Below, piece by piece: positions 22,789 to 30,617 of a stretch of DNA of 33,426 nucleotides (positions are counted from its first letter, which is position 1; the number at the start of each line of letters is the position of its first letter). Location: the NCBI GenBank assembly GCA_025464925.1, contig JAODMS010000172.1, forward strand, positions 1 through 33,426, read 5' to 3'. Source of the stretch: Arthrobacter sp. (GTDB lineage Bacteria > Actinomycetota > Actinomycetes > Actinomycetales > Micrococcaceae). The position numbers and the translations under genes were made by a program. The notes beneath the pieces were generated by a model. It had not been told where the DNA came from. It made no database searches and saw only the letters and a list, made by a program, of their open reading frames with translations.

Positions 22789-23637
22789 CTAGGAAGACTG
22801 GGGTGGGCGCCACCGGAGCAGGTGCCGCTCCAGCCGGTTCACGAGGAGATCGATGATCAGCACCACGATCATGAGGATGAACATGCCGGCAAAGACGCCC
22901 CGGGTGTCGAACACGCCCTGCGCCTGGGCTATCGCGTAGCCGACGCCGGCAGACGCTCCGAGGTATTCCCCGACCACGGCGCCCGTGATGGCGAATCCGA
23001 CGCTGATGTGCAGACTGGAGAAGATCCAGGTAAGCGCGCTGGGAATGAAGACGTGCCGCAGGAGCTGTTTTTCGGAGGCGCCAAGCATGCGGGCGTTGTC
23101 CACGAGCACCCGGTCTACGCTTTTGACGCCTTCGAGGGTGTTGAAGAAAACGATGAAGAACACGAGGGTGAATCCGAACGCGACCTTCGACCAGATACCC
23201 AACCCGAACCAGAGCAGGAAGATCGGGGCCAAGACGACGCGGGGGAGGGCATTGAACATCTGCAGGAACGGGTCCAGAAGCCTTTCCAGAAAGCGGACGC
23301 GTGCCAGCAGGAATCCGAGCAGAAGTCCGGCCGCCGCCCCCGTAATGAACGCCAGTATGGCCTCCTGCATGGTCACCCAGAGGTGTGGAAAGACGAAACC
23401 GGACGATATCCACAGCCATACGGTCTGGAGGATGTCGGAAGGGAGCGGGAAGAAGAACTCGTCAATGATTCCGGCCCGGCACATCAGCTCCCAGGCCCCC
23501 AGAACCGCAAGGGCCAGGACGAGTTGCGTCGTTCGCATCGCGAGTGGAGAGAACTCCTTTGAAGCCGGCCGGCGGCTGGCCTTTCTGGTACGCCCCTCCG
23601 CTTGGGAAGGGCTCTTTTCGGATCCCAGCAGCGTCAT
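22789..23637 (-). CDS. ABC-importer permease, SsuC/TauC-like
   Basis: A 282-residue inner-membrane permease with about six membrane segments after a charged N-terminal tail of 32 residues. The cytoplasmic coupling loop that docks on the ATPase is clear: DNARMLGASEKQLLRHVFIPSALTWIF in segments (EAA motif, with the conserved Gly). Further family signatures are FNALPRVVLAPIFLLWFGLGIWSK and VVGEYLGASAGVGYAIAQAQG. The ATG at 23637 overlaps the ATPase stop as ATGA, showing coupling. The 38-bp gap to the binding-protein gene allows separate, probably stronger, translation of that lipoprotein. Confidence 0.92.
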   Translation of the reverse strand: MTLLGSEKSPSQAEGRTRKASRRPASKEFSPLAMRTTQLVLALAVLGAWELMCRAGIIDEFFFPLPSDILQTVWLWISSGFVFPHLWVTMQEAILAFITGAAAGLLLGFLLARVRFLERLLDPFLQMFNALPRVVLAPIFLLWFGLGIWSKVAFGFTLVFFIVFFNTLEGVKSVDRVLVDNARMLGASEKQLLRHVFIPSALTWIFSSLHISVGFAITGAVVGEYLGASAGVGYAIAQAQGVFDTRGVFAGMFILMIVVLIIDLLVNRLERHLLRWRPPQSS

Positions 23638-24473
23638 GCCACTTCCCCTTCTTCCGCCATCGTCGTTTCATACGTTTTGTTCACTTCGATCTTCAGCCGT
23701 CCCCAGATCTCCCGGTGCAGTGCGATGAACTGCGGATCGTCGCGGATGTCCAGAAGATCACGGGGCCGCGGAATATTGATCGGGTACCTCCCGACAACCG
23801 TGCTGCCAGGACCTGCTCCGAGAAGCACTACCTCGTCCGAAAGCGCGATCGCCTCGTCGAGATCGTGGGTGATGAAGACGACGGCCTTTCCGGACTCCTG
23901 CCAGAGCTGGAGGAGCTCGTTCTCCATGATCTGGCGGGTCTGCACGTCCAACGCGGAGAAAGGCTCATCCATCAGCAGGATGTCCGGGTTGACGATCCAG
24001 GCCTGCGCCACCGCAGTCCGCTTGCGCATGCCGCCGCTGAGCTGATGCGGATAGCGGTCGGCGAAGTTTTTGAGGCCTACCTTCTCGAGCCACCGGCGCG
24101 CTTCCGAATAAGCGTCGGCCTTCGACACCCCGGCCATCGTCAGCCCCAGGCTCACGTTGTCGATTACGGTCTTCCAGGGCAGCAGCGGATCCTGCTGGAA
24201 CATGTACGAGGCCCGCCTGTTGACGCCGTCCACCGGCTCCCCAAAGCTCCGAACCGCGCCGGAGGAGGGCGAAAGCAAGCCCGCGGCCATGTTCAGGATC
24301 GTGGATTTTCCGGAACCGGTGGGACCCACGATGGCGACGAAACGCCCGGGTTCCACCTTGAGATTGATGTCCCGAACAGCAAAATACGTTTCGCCCTTGG
24401 AGGTGGGAAACTCCTTGCTGCACGCGGTGAGTTCCACCGCGTACTGTGATGGTTCTCCGTGAACAGGCTGCAT
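23634..24473 (-). CDS. ABC-importer ATPase, SsuB/TauB-like
   Basis: A 279-residue ATP-binding subunit. Visible: Walker A GPTGSGKST (50-58), Q-loop YMFQQDPLLPW, signature LSGGMRKRTAVAQAW, Walker B ILLMDEPFSALD and switch His in FITHDLDEA. The FQQDPLLPWKTVIDNV segment is typical of nitrate/sulfonate/taurine importers. The start is set at ATG 24473 since GGGGAG lies about eight bases upstream; two further upstream in-frame ATGs (24512, 24575) have no ribosome site. First gene of the operon, divergent from an IclR regulator 243 bp away. Confidence 0.92.
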   Translation of the reverse strand: MQPVHGEPSQYAVELTACSKEFPTSKGETYFAVRDINLKVEPGRFVAIVGPTGSGKSTILNMAAGLLSPSSGAVRSFGEPVDGVNRRASYMFQQDPLLPWKTVIDNVSLGLTMAGVSKADAYSEARRWLEKVGLKNFADRYPHQLSGGMRKRTAVAQAWIVNPDILLMDEPFSALDVQTRQIMENELLQLWQESGKAVVFITHDLDEAIALSDEVVLLGAGPGSTVVGRYPINIPRPRDLLDIRDDPQFIALHREIWGRLKIEVNKTYETTMAEEGEVA

Positions 24474-24571
24474 CGTTCGCTCCCCCGGGCCGGGCCGGCC
24501 GATTGTCGTCATTGATAATTCGGTATCGCGGAAGGGATCGGGCCGGCTACGACCTTGGTTTCCTCCGCTGG

Positions 24572-24601
24572 CCACATCGTGGGTTCGCCATCATGATGTG
24601 G
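24572..24601. promoter_or_regulatory. Inverted repeat between ABC operon and IclR gene
   Basis: CCACATC (24572-24578) and GATGTGG (24595-24601) form a 7-bp inverted repeat with a 16-bp spacer, and the right arm adjoins the small palindrome CATCATGATG (24590-24599). It stands near the middle of the 243-bp divergent gap, a natural position for the IclR operator. No clear -35/-10 pair is seen for the ABC operon. Confidence 0.4.
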
Positions 24602-24716
24602 ACTAGATGCTAACAGTAACCCAGGTCACACTCAATCTTTGAGGAGCACTTCCCAAGCATTGTGACGTGGCGGAGAGAAGCCCAACGGCGGGCGTGCTCG
24701 CTCTTAGACTGTGACC

Positions 24717-25505
24717 ATGAGCGCCCCCGAGATATCGTCCACCCCCCTGCTGGTCCTGCGGAAGATCACCTCCATCCTGGACGCATTCTCATTGGCGCGG
24801 CCGAATCTGACACTGGCGGAGATCCGGGCAGCAACGGAAATGCCGCACTCCACAGTCCAGCGGCTCGTGGCAAACATGGTCCAGGAAGGCATCCTGGACC
24901 GCCAAGGGGACGGTTTCAGGGTCGGCATCCGGATGGCACACTGGGCCGCCCCCGCGACGCAGGGGGTGGACTTCCTGGAACTCCTCGCTCCCGTGCTGCG
25001 CCGGTTGAGGGACGAGTTAGGTGAAACCGTTTGCATCTTCCGTGAGTCTCAGGGGAAGAGAGTCTGCATCGCACTGGCTGAGACGCGGCGTATGCTCCGG
25101 CGGGCGGTCCAGGTGGGGGACATAATGCCGCTGCATGTTGGGGCTGCGGGACGGGTTCTCCTGGCCTGGAATCCGGAGGTGGCACAACGGGTATACCAGA
25201 CAGGGCTCCACTCCCTCACCGACCAGACCATCACGGACGCGGCGGATCTGGGAGCGGCGGTCGCAAAGACCAGGGCGGACGGTTTCGCCATCACGACCGG
25301 CGAGCGGGTTTCGGGCGCCAGCGGTCTGGCCGCCCCGATCTTCGGGCCGCAGGCTGAACTCTTTGGAGCCCTCAGCATTATGGGCCCCACCCTTCGCATG
25401 CCCTTCGATGTCTGCGCCGCCTGGGTGGAGCCCTTGTTGGCGGCGGCCGAAGAGGCTTCGCGCCTGATCGGGGGAAGCATTCCGAAGGAGGGGTTACCCA
25501 CATGA
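24717..25505 (+). CDS. IclR-family transcriptional regulator of the ABC importer
   Basis: A 262-residue IclR protein. The winged helix spans about 10-75 (LLVLRKITSILDAFSL, LTLAEIRAATEMPHSTVQRLVANMVQEGILDRQGDGFRVG in segments). The effector domain has LHVGAAGRVLLAW, KTRADGFAITTGERVSGASGLAAPIFG and LFGALSIMGPTLRM. The ATG at 24717 is preceded by TAGACT (24705-24710) at the distance expected for a leaderless mRNA and by no Shine-Dalgarno; a GTG six bases earlier is an alternative start. Divergent position suggests it controls the importer in response to the imported compound or a product. Confidence 0.88.
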   Translation: MSAPEISSTPLLVLRKITSILDAFSLARPNLTLAEIRAATEMPHSTVQRLVANMVQEGILDRQGDGFRVGIRMAHWAAPATQGVDFLELLAPVLRRLRDELGETVCIFRESQGKRVCIALAETRRMLRRAVQVGDIMPLHVGAAGRVLLAWNPEVAQRVYQTGLHSLTDQTITDAADLGAAVAKTRADGFAITTGERVSGASGLAAPIFGPQAELFGALSIMGPTLRMPFDVCAAWVEPLLAAAEEASRLIGGSIPKEGLPT

Positions 25506-25559
25506 ATAGTCTGGCGCCAGCACCGAAACGCGGGGGGCGGGACATTTCCCGCCACTTAG

Positions 25560-25922
25560 CTAGAGGGAGCCGCCGCCGGCAGTATCGTCCGGGCTGCCGG
25601 AAGTTCCGGAGTCGGGCCGCGCCGGGGAACTGCCGTGACCCGAGGGCTTTTTCGAGCTCAGGTTGACGCCGGAGCCCTTGCCCAGGTGCTCGGCATTGTC
25701 CTTGTGGCTCATCGAGAGCATGGCGGCCAACACCAGTGTCACGATGAACGCGATGCCCGCGGCGATGAAGGCCAGGTCGAACCGGGGTGCGCGGGCACTG
25801 CCACCGGAGGCGAAGATCAGGACGCCGAAGAAGGCCAGCACTGCCCAGAACGCGGAAAACATGAGCGGCCCCTTGACCGAGGTCCGCAGGCTGCGCGGTT
25901 CTCCGGATTTCTGCTGTCCCAC
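25560..25922 (-). CDS. Small two-helix membrane protein, unknown function
   Basis: A 120-residue protein with two membrane segments, LMFSAFWAVLAFFGVLIFASG (about 20-40) and FDLAFIAAGIAFIVTLVLAAML (about 48-69), and a long hydrophilic Ser/Gly/Pro/Asp-rich C-terminal tail. I recognise no named family, though similar proteins are widespread in the Micrococcaceae as hypothetical membrane proteins. The GTG start at 25922 has AGGAGG eight bases upstream. It follows convergently the IclR gene and may be read together with the membrane gene upstream at 26008-26604, from which it is separated by 85 bp. Confidence 0.7.
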   Translation of the reverse strand: MGQQKSGEPRSLRTSVKGPLMFSAFWAVLAFFGVLIFASGGSARAPRFDLAFIAAGIAFIVTLVLAAMLSMSHKDNAEHLGKGSGVNLSSKKPSGHGSSPARPDSGTSGSPDDTAGGGSL

Positions 25923-26007
25923 GGTGCTTTCCTCCTGCGGCCAACGCCTGGGAGGCGTGGCAATCTTGTTGCCGGCATTGTTCTACGCGAGGTAGAACCT
26001 GTCGGTA

Positions 26008-26604
26008 CTAGTTTACGGCCTTCGCGGGATGGCCCTGTGCATCGTGCCGCAAGGTCAGGCCGGCCAGGGCCCACAGCACCCCGCTGATGATGGCCCCGCC
26101 GCCGGCTACGCCGAGCAACGCGTGCGCGCCCAAGGCGATGAAGAACGGCAGCGCGATGCCGGTGCCGAGGCCGATCACACCAGAGGCGATCCAGTCGCGG
26201 GCCAGCACGGAGTTCCGGCGGCCCGTGACGCCAAGGTACAACTCCGCGGCACCCGCCAGGCCCAGTCCCAAAGCCGCAATGGTCCCGAACACGAGTTCGC
26301 TGGGGAGCAGCGCGACCGCCGCGCCGCTTCCGGTCAGAACGGCACCGCCGGCCGAGAGAACCTTGCCGGGGCGCGTCCCGGGGTGGAATCCGGCCTTCTT
26401 GACGCTCCCGCTCAGCGCCACACCGGTGGCCAGCAGGTAGATCCCGCCCGCCCAGCCCATTCCTGTGGCGGACGGCGAGCTCCAGAACACGGTAAGGGCG
26501 CCAAAACCGAGAGCAACGGCAGCCCGGACAAGCACCGGTTTCCAAAGATCCGCCGCGGCGGGCATCGCTGGAGAGGAGGCATCGGGGGCTGCTGGGAGAC
26601 TCAC
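26008..26604 (-). CDS. HdeD/DUF308-like integral membrane protein
   Basis: A 198-residue protein with about six membrane helices arranged in paired short segments: LVRAAVALGFGALTVFW, WAGGIYLLATGVALSG, GKVLSAGGAVLTGSGAAVALL, FGTIAALGLGLAGAAELYLGV, WIASGVIGLGTGIALPFFIALG and AGGGAIISGVLWALAGL. This recalls the HdeD/DUF308 group, for which acid-stress roles are known only in enterobacteria. The start is GTG at 26604. The assignment is by architecture only. It lies 38 bp downstream of the MATE gene on the same strand and may be co-transcribed with it. Confidence 0.7.
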   Translation of the reverse strand: MSLPAAPDASSPAMPAAADLWKPVLVRAAVALGFGALTVFWSSPSATGMGWAGGIYLLATGVALSGSVKKAGFHPGTRPGKVLSAGGAVLTGSGAAVALLPSELVFGTIAALGLGLAGAAELYLGVTGRRNSVLARDWIASGVIGLGTGIALPFFIALGAHALLGVAGGGAIISGVLWALAGLTLRHDAQGHPAKAVN

Positions 26605-26642
26605 CCGTCCAGTTTAGTGCGAAGCCGGCCCGGGCGCTCCGG

Positions 26643-27998
26643 TCACCGGGAACCGAGTATCATCCACCGGTCCGTCCGCGCACGCAGGCCGAGCGTGACC
26701 GCCCTCGCCATCATGTAGCCCAGCGAAAAGGCCGCCCACAGCCAGAGCAGCCCCGCACCGCCGTCCGCCCCTGAGAACCGGACCGCCAGCAGCAGCGGCA
26801 GGTAGGCGGCCAGGTTGACGATGCCGGCGACGGCCAGGTACTTCGCGTCGCCCGCGCCGATCAGGACACCGTCGAGGACGAAGACATAGCCGGCGACAGG
26901 CTGGCCGGCCGCGAGCATCCAGAGTGCGAGCGTGAGCGAGGCCTGGACGTCGGGGTCGGAGGTGAACAGCACCCCCGCCCAAGGCGCCACCGCGGCCAGG
27001 GCGGCTCCGGTGACGGCGCCGAATCCGATGCCCCAGCGGACCATGGTGCCGGTGAGCTCCCGCGCCGCGCCGGCACGGGCGGCACCGAGCTCCTTGCCGA
27101 TCAGGGCCTGGGCAGCGATGGCTAGGGCATCCAGGGCGAATGCAAGGAAGGTAAAGATGGTCATCGCGAGCTGGTGGGCGGCCAGGTTGACGGGGCCCTG
27201 GGCGGTGGCCACAACGACGGTGGCGAGGATCGCGATGCGCAGGCTGAGCGTCCGCAGCATCAGCCAGGAGCCCACCTTGGTCATCGCCCGGATGCCGCTC
27301 CAGTCCGGCAGGAGCGAAACGCCGTGGCGGCGTGCGCTTCGTTGCACCACGGCCACATACACCAGCGCCATGGCCCACTGGGCGATGCTGGTGCCGACGG
27401 CGGAACCGGCGACGGACCAGTGAAGGCCGTAGACCAGGACCAGGTTCAACACAATGTTCAGCGTGAATCCGGCGGCAGCAACCACGAGCGGAGTCCGGGT
27501 ATCCTGCAACCCTCGCAGCACCCCGGTACCGGCAAAGATGAGCAGCATGGCCACAAGACCGGGCATGGACCAGCGCAGGTAGTCCACCGCGAACATCCGC
27601 ACCTCGCCGCGCGCGCCCATCAGATCCAGGAGCGGCTCCGCAGCGAGGAAGCCGGCGGCGGCCAGGACGATTCCGAGCACGAGCGCCAGCCAGACGCCGT
27701 CGCGCCCGGCCGCGAGGGCTTTCGGCAGCTGGCCGTTGCCGATTGCCCGCGCCACCGCCGGCGTCGTGGAATAGGCGAGGAACACCATAAGCCCTACCGC
27801 TGTGTGGAGCACCGCGGACGCCAATCCGACGCCGGCGAGCTGGGCCACGCCCAGGTGGCCCACGATGGCTGAGTCCGCGAGCAGGAACAGCGGCTCCGCG
27901 ATCAGCGCGCCGAAGGCGGGCACCGCGAGGCGCAGGATTTCCCGCCTGCGGCCGGCAGGGGCAGACAGCGTCCCGGGACGGGGAGGAGAAGCGGGCAC
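26643..27998 (-). CDS. MATE-family efflux transporter (DinF-like)
   Basis: A 451-residue inner-membrane exporter with about twelve membrane helices. The N-terminus ILRLAVPAFGALIAEPLFLLADSAIVGHLGVAQLAGVG (segments) is the MATE signature; the second half repeats it around FLAFALDALAIAAQALIGKELGA. DinF-subfamily proteins use H+ or Na+ gradients to expel cationic drugs or metabolites. The start is GTG at 27998; a parallel longer frame is a shadow. It lies 52 bp after the end of dnaB on the same strand, but a hairpin in between suggests separate transcription. Confidence 0.9.
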   Translation of the reverse strand: MPASPPRPGTLSAPAGRRREILRLAVPAFGALIAEPLFLLADSAIVGHLGVAQLAGVGLASAVLHTAVGLMVFLAYSTTPAVARAIGNGQLPKALAAGRDGVWLALVLGIVLAAAGFLAAEPLLDLMGARGEVRMFAVDYLRWSMPGLVAMLLIFAGTGVLRGLQDTRTPLVVAAAGFTLNIVLNLVLVYGLHWSVAGSAVGTSIAQWAMALVYVAVVQRSARRHGVSLLPDWSGIRAMTKVGSWLMLRTLSLRIAILATVVVATAQGPVNLAAHQLAMTIFTFLAFALDALAIAAQALIGKELGAARAGAARELTGTMVRWGIGFGAVTGAALAAVAPWAGVLFTSDPDVQASLTLALWMLAAGQPVAGYVFVLDGVLIGAGDAKYLAVAGIVNLAAYLPLLLAVRFSGADGGAGLLWLWAAFSLGYMMARAVTLGLRARTDRWMILGSR

Positions 27999-28007
27999 GG
28001 ATCAACC

Positions 28008-28043
28008 CTAGCCGGACAGACGGGGCTTCCAGGTGCCGGCTAG
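28008..28043 (-). terminator. Probable dnaB terminator
   Basis: CTAGCCGG and CCGGCTAG form an 8-bp perfect stem around a 20-nt loop, 8 bp beyond the dnaB stop in the direction of transcription. No T-run follows. Confidence 0.45.
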
Positions 28044-28050
28044 CGGCAGG

Positions 28051-29433
28051 CTAGAAGCCGCCGCCCCCGGCGTCGGCCGCCATGTTGGCAAACCGGGAGT
28101 AATGGCCCTGGAACGCCACCACAATGTCCTTCGTCGGGCCGTTGCGGTGCTTGGCGATCAGGATGTCCGCCTCACCGGCACGGGGCGATTCCTTGTCGTA
28201 CACATCTTCTCGATGCAACAGGATCACCATGTCAGCATCCTGCTCGATAGAACCTGATTCGCGGAGGTCAGAGACCATGGGCCGCTTGTCCTGGCGCTGC
28301 TCGGAGCCACGGTTCAGCTGTGAGAGGGCGATCACGGGCACCTGGAGCTCCTTGGCCAGCAGCTTCAGCGCACGGGAGAACTCGGAAACTTCCTGCTGGC
28401 GCGATTCCACTTTCTTGCCCGAGCTCATGAGCTGGAGGTAGTCCAGGATCACCAGTTTGAGATCGTGCTGCTGCTTCAGGCGGCGGCACTTTGCCCGGAT
28501 TTCCATCAGCGACATATTGGGGCTGTCATCGATGAAGAGGGGGGCATCATTCATCCTGCCCATGGTGGTGGCGATCTTGGACCACTGCTCGTCCTTGATG
28601 GTGCCCTTGCGCAGGTCCTGGAGTCCGATGGTGGCCTCGGCCGACAGCAGGCGCATCGCGATCTCGTTCCGTCCCATTTCCAGGGAGAACATGACGGTGG
28701 CCAGATTGTTCTTGATGGCGGCGGAGCGGGCGAAGTCCAGGGCGAACGTGGACTTACCGACAGCCGGCCGGGCGGCGATGACAATCATCTGCCCGGGGTG
28801 CAGGCCATGGGTCAGTTCATCCAGCTCATAGAAACCCGTGGGCACACCCGTCAGCCCTTCGCCCCGGTGGCCGGAGGCTTCGATCTCGTCCACCGTGGAT
28901 TCCATGACGTCCTTGAGGACAACGTAGTCCTCCGCGGTGCGGCGCTCGGCCACGGCATAGATTTCGGCCTGGGCCTGGTTGACCAGGTCCTCGACCTCAC
29001 CGTCCGCCCCGTAGCCCAGCTGGACGATCTTGGTGCCGGCGTTGACGAGGCGGCGCAGGACCGCGCGTTCGGCCACGATTTCGGCGTAGTAGCCGGCATT
29101 GGCCGCGGTGGGGACCGTCTGGATGAGTTCGTGCAGATAGGCCGGTCCGCCGATCCTGTTGACCTCACCGCGCTTGGTCAGCTCGTCCGAGACGGTCACG
29201 GCGTCGGCGGGTTCTCCGCGGCCGTAAAGGTCGATGATGGCCTCGTAGACGGTCTCGTGCGCGGGCCGGTAGAAGTCCTGGCCGCGCAGGATCTCGACGA
29301 CGTCGGCAATGGCGTCCTTGGACAGCATCATGCCGCCCAGCACCGATTGCTCGGCGGGAATGTCCTGCGGCGGCTTGCGGCTGCCTTCGGATCCTCGCGT
29401 GCCCTCGATTGAGTCCAGATGCGTAACTGACAA
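28051..29433 (-). CDS. dnaB: Replicative DNA helicase
   Basis: A 460-residue hexameric 5'-3' helicase that unwinds DNA at the replication fork. The N-terminal DnaB domain starts at PPQDIPAEQSVLGGMMLSKDAI (segments, about 21-42); the RecA-like motor has Walker A ARPAVGKST (221-229, K227), ETGRNEIAMRLL-like VMFSLEMGRNEIAMRLL, Walker B KLVILDYLQLM and RGSEQR...DLRESGSIEQDAD. No intein interrupts it, although DnaB is a common intein host. The start is TTG at 29433, with GGAGG nine bases upstream. It is on the same strand as rplI but separated from it by 3.5 kb of other genes. Confidence 0.96.
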   Translation of the reverse strand: MSVTHLDSIEGTRGSEGSRKPPQDIPAEQSVLGGMMLSKDAIADVVEILRGQDFYRPAHETVYEAIIDLYGRGEPADAVTVSDELTKRGEVNRIGGPAYLHELIQTVPTAANAGYYAEIVAERAVLRRLVNAGTKIVQLGYGADGEVEDLVNQAQAEIYAVAERRTAEDYVVLKDVMESTVDEIEASGHRGEGLTGVPTGFYELDELTHGLHPGQMIVIAARPAVGKSTFALDFARSAAIKNNLATVMFSLEMGRNEIAMRLLSAEATIGLQDLRKGTIKDEQWSKIATTMGRMNDAPLFIDDSPNMSLMEIRAKCRRLKQQHDLKLVILDYLQLMSSGKKVESRQQEVSEFSRALKLLAKELQVPVIALSQLNRGSEQRQDKRPMVSDLRESGSIEQDADMVILLHREDVYDKESPRAGEADILIAKHRNGPTKDIVVAFQGHYSRFANMAADAGGGGF

Positions 29434-30146
29434 AACTGCCGTCCTCCATTGTGTGCCTCGGCAAATATCCGTTCGCCGGCGGCGCGTAAACCATGTGCCT
29501 TGGTGCCTATCGGCGTGTAACCCCGGCGTTCACCGGCTAAGTCTTATCAGCGGGCTCCGACAGAATTGCCGATTGCCGGGTAGCCGGGCCTGCCGTGCTG
29601 CCCCGCCTTGTCCGGAACCGGACTCTGCACCCCTCGTCCGGCCGCTGCCGGATTGGACTGCAGCTGCGCAAATCCACAGCATCGATCCGGCGCTGAAGCC
29701 GTCCTGTTGTTTGAACCCCTCGGACATCGACTGTCAGGTTTCCGCATCCAAGATCGATATTCAGCTACGGTAGCCCCCTGTCGCGCAGGCACCAACATGG
29801 CCAAAGCTCACACCTGTGGATAACCTGTGAACTACTGGCCCCCGCTTGTGCACAGCCTGTGGGAATAGCTGTGGAAAGAAAAATAGTTACGCCGCCCATT
29901 CGTCTCTGGCCTGCGGAAACGCCCTACTGGGCTTGTGGATTCAAAACTAATTTCGAAAAGCGCCATCCACAGCCCGTTGTCCGGGCTTGGGGATATCAGC
30001 CGGAACGGGGGCCACAATCAGCGGAAAATATACTCATTTTGTGATTGACCTCACAAAATGGCACCGAATTGACGGCGGGCCGGGAAAACTGTAAGTGACC
30101 TGCGGAATGTGCTGTGGATAACTGTGATCTGGCATAAGCTCTAGTC
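29434..30146. other. 713-bp non-coding region with DnaA-box-like and CRP-like sequences
   Basis: No convincing gene is seen: short frames here lack ribosome sites and codon bias. Base composition falls in the right half (AT-rich stretches near 29880 and 30030). Two perfect DnaA-box nonamers, TGTGGATAA, lie at 29815-29823 and 30113-30121, with near matches at 29846-29854 (TTGTGCACA) and 29870-29878 (TGTGGAAAG). A CRP/GlxR-like palindrome is at 30035-30060. Part of it must be the dnaB promoter and part that of the L12-like operon. Confidence 0.55.
30035..30060. promoter_or_regulatory. Near-perfect CRP/GlxR-type palindrome
   Basis: CATTTTGTGA and TCACAAAATG are perfectly inverted 10-bp arms around TTGACC, so the core is TGTGA-N6-TCACA exactly. 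It lies 8 bp upstream of a candidate plus-strand promoter (TTGACG at 30069-30074, TAAGTG at 30092-30097, 17-bp spacer), the arrangement of class I activation, ahead of the two L12-like genes. Confidence 0.7.
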
Positions 30147-30614
30147 ATGGGCGATGTACTGCTAGTTCTACTGCCTGCCCTCATTCTGGCGGCAGTCCTC
30201 TGGGCATTCGCCACCGCGCTCAAGCCTCGGAATTCCGGGATCTCGGACGCGGAACGCTATCAGCTGGATTTGGCCGTGCGATCACAGGCCCACTACGCGG
30301 CGCAGGTCCAGGCCGCCACGGCAGCGCGCGCCCGGGTGGATGCAGCCACGCGGCCCAGCCAGAACGAACAACAGCAGTTCCAGCAAGAACATCATGCGCG
30401 TGCAGCCCTGCGATCCCACGCCGGCTCCGCACCTGCCGTGGGGCAACCCGGCTACCAGGGCGCCGTGCTTCCCGGCGGCCCGCTGAACCCCCAGCTGGCC
30501 CTGCAGCTTCAGTCACTGGCCCGGGGTGGTAAGAAGATCCAGGCCATCAAGCTGCTGCGACGGGCAACCCACTCAGACCTTTTGACCGCTAAGAATTATG
30601 TAGATCGGCTGTAG
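30147..30614 (+). CDS. Membrane-anchored protein with a ribosomal L7/L12-CTD-like segment
   Basis: A 155-residue protein. Residues about 4-26 (VLLVLLPALILAAVLWAFATAL) form a single membrane anchor; about 30-100 is a Gln/Ala-rich, probably coiled linker (QLDLAVRSQAHYAAQVQAATAARARVD in segments). The C-terminus, LARGGKKIQAIKLLRRATHSDLLTAKNYVDRL in segments (about 124-155), follows the K-xxx-IK-xx-R-xx-T-xxx-L-xx-AK-xx-V pattern of the bL12 C-terminal domain. It is not a ribosomal protein: it lacks the L12 N-domain and is far from rplJ. The ATG at 30147 has no Shine-Dalgarno. It is followed after 3 bp by a related gene. Confidence 0.75.
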   Translation: MGDVLLVLLPALILAAVLWAFATALKPRNSGISDAERYQLDLAVRSQAHYAAQVQAATAARARVDAATRPSQNEQQQFQQEHHARAALRSHAGSAPAVGQPGYQGAVLPGGPLNPQLALQLQSLARGGKKIQAIKLLRRATHSDLLTAKNYVDRL

Positions 30615-30617
30615 TAC

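Noticed and set aside
29530..29823. Short frames of 60-90 codons upstream of dnaB
   Set aside because: No ribosome sites, no third-position GC bias typical of the region, and overlapping frames on both strands.
29434..30146. Chromosomal origin (oriC)
   Set aside because: No dnaA, dnaN or dense DnaA-box array is present; the few boxes suggest at most a regulatory or titration site.
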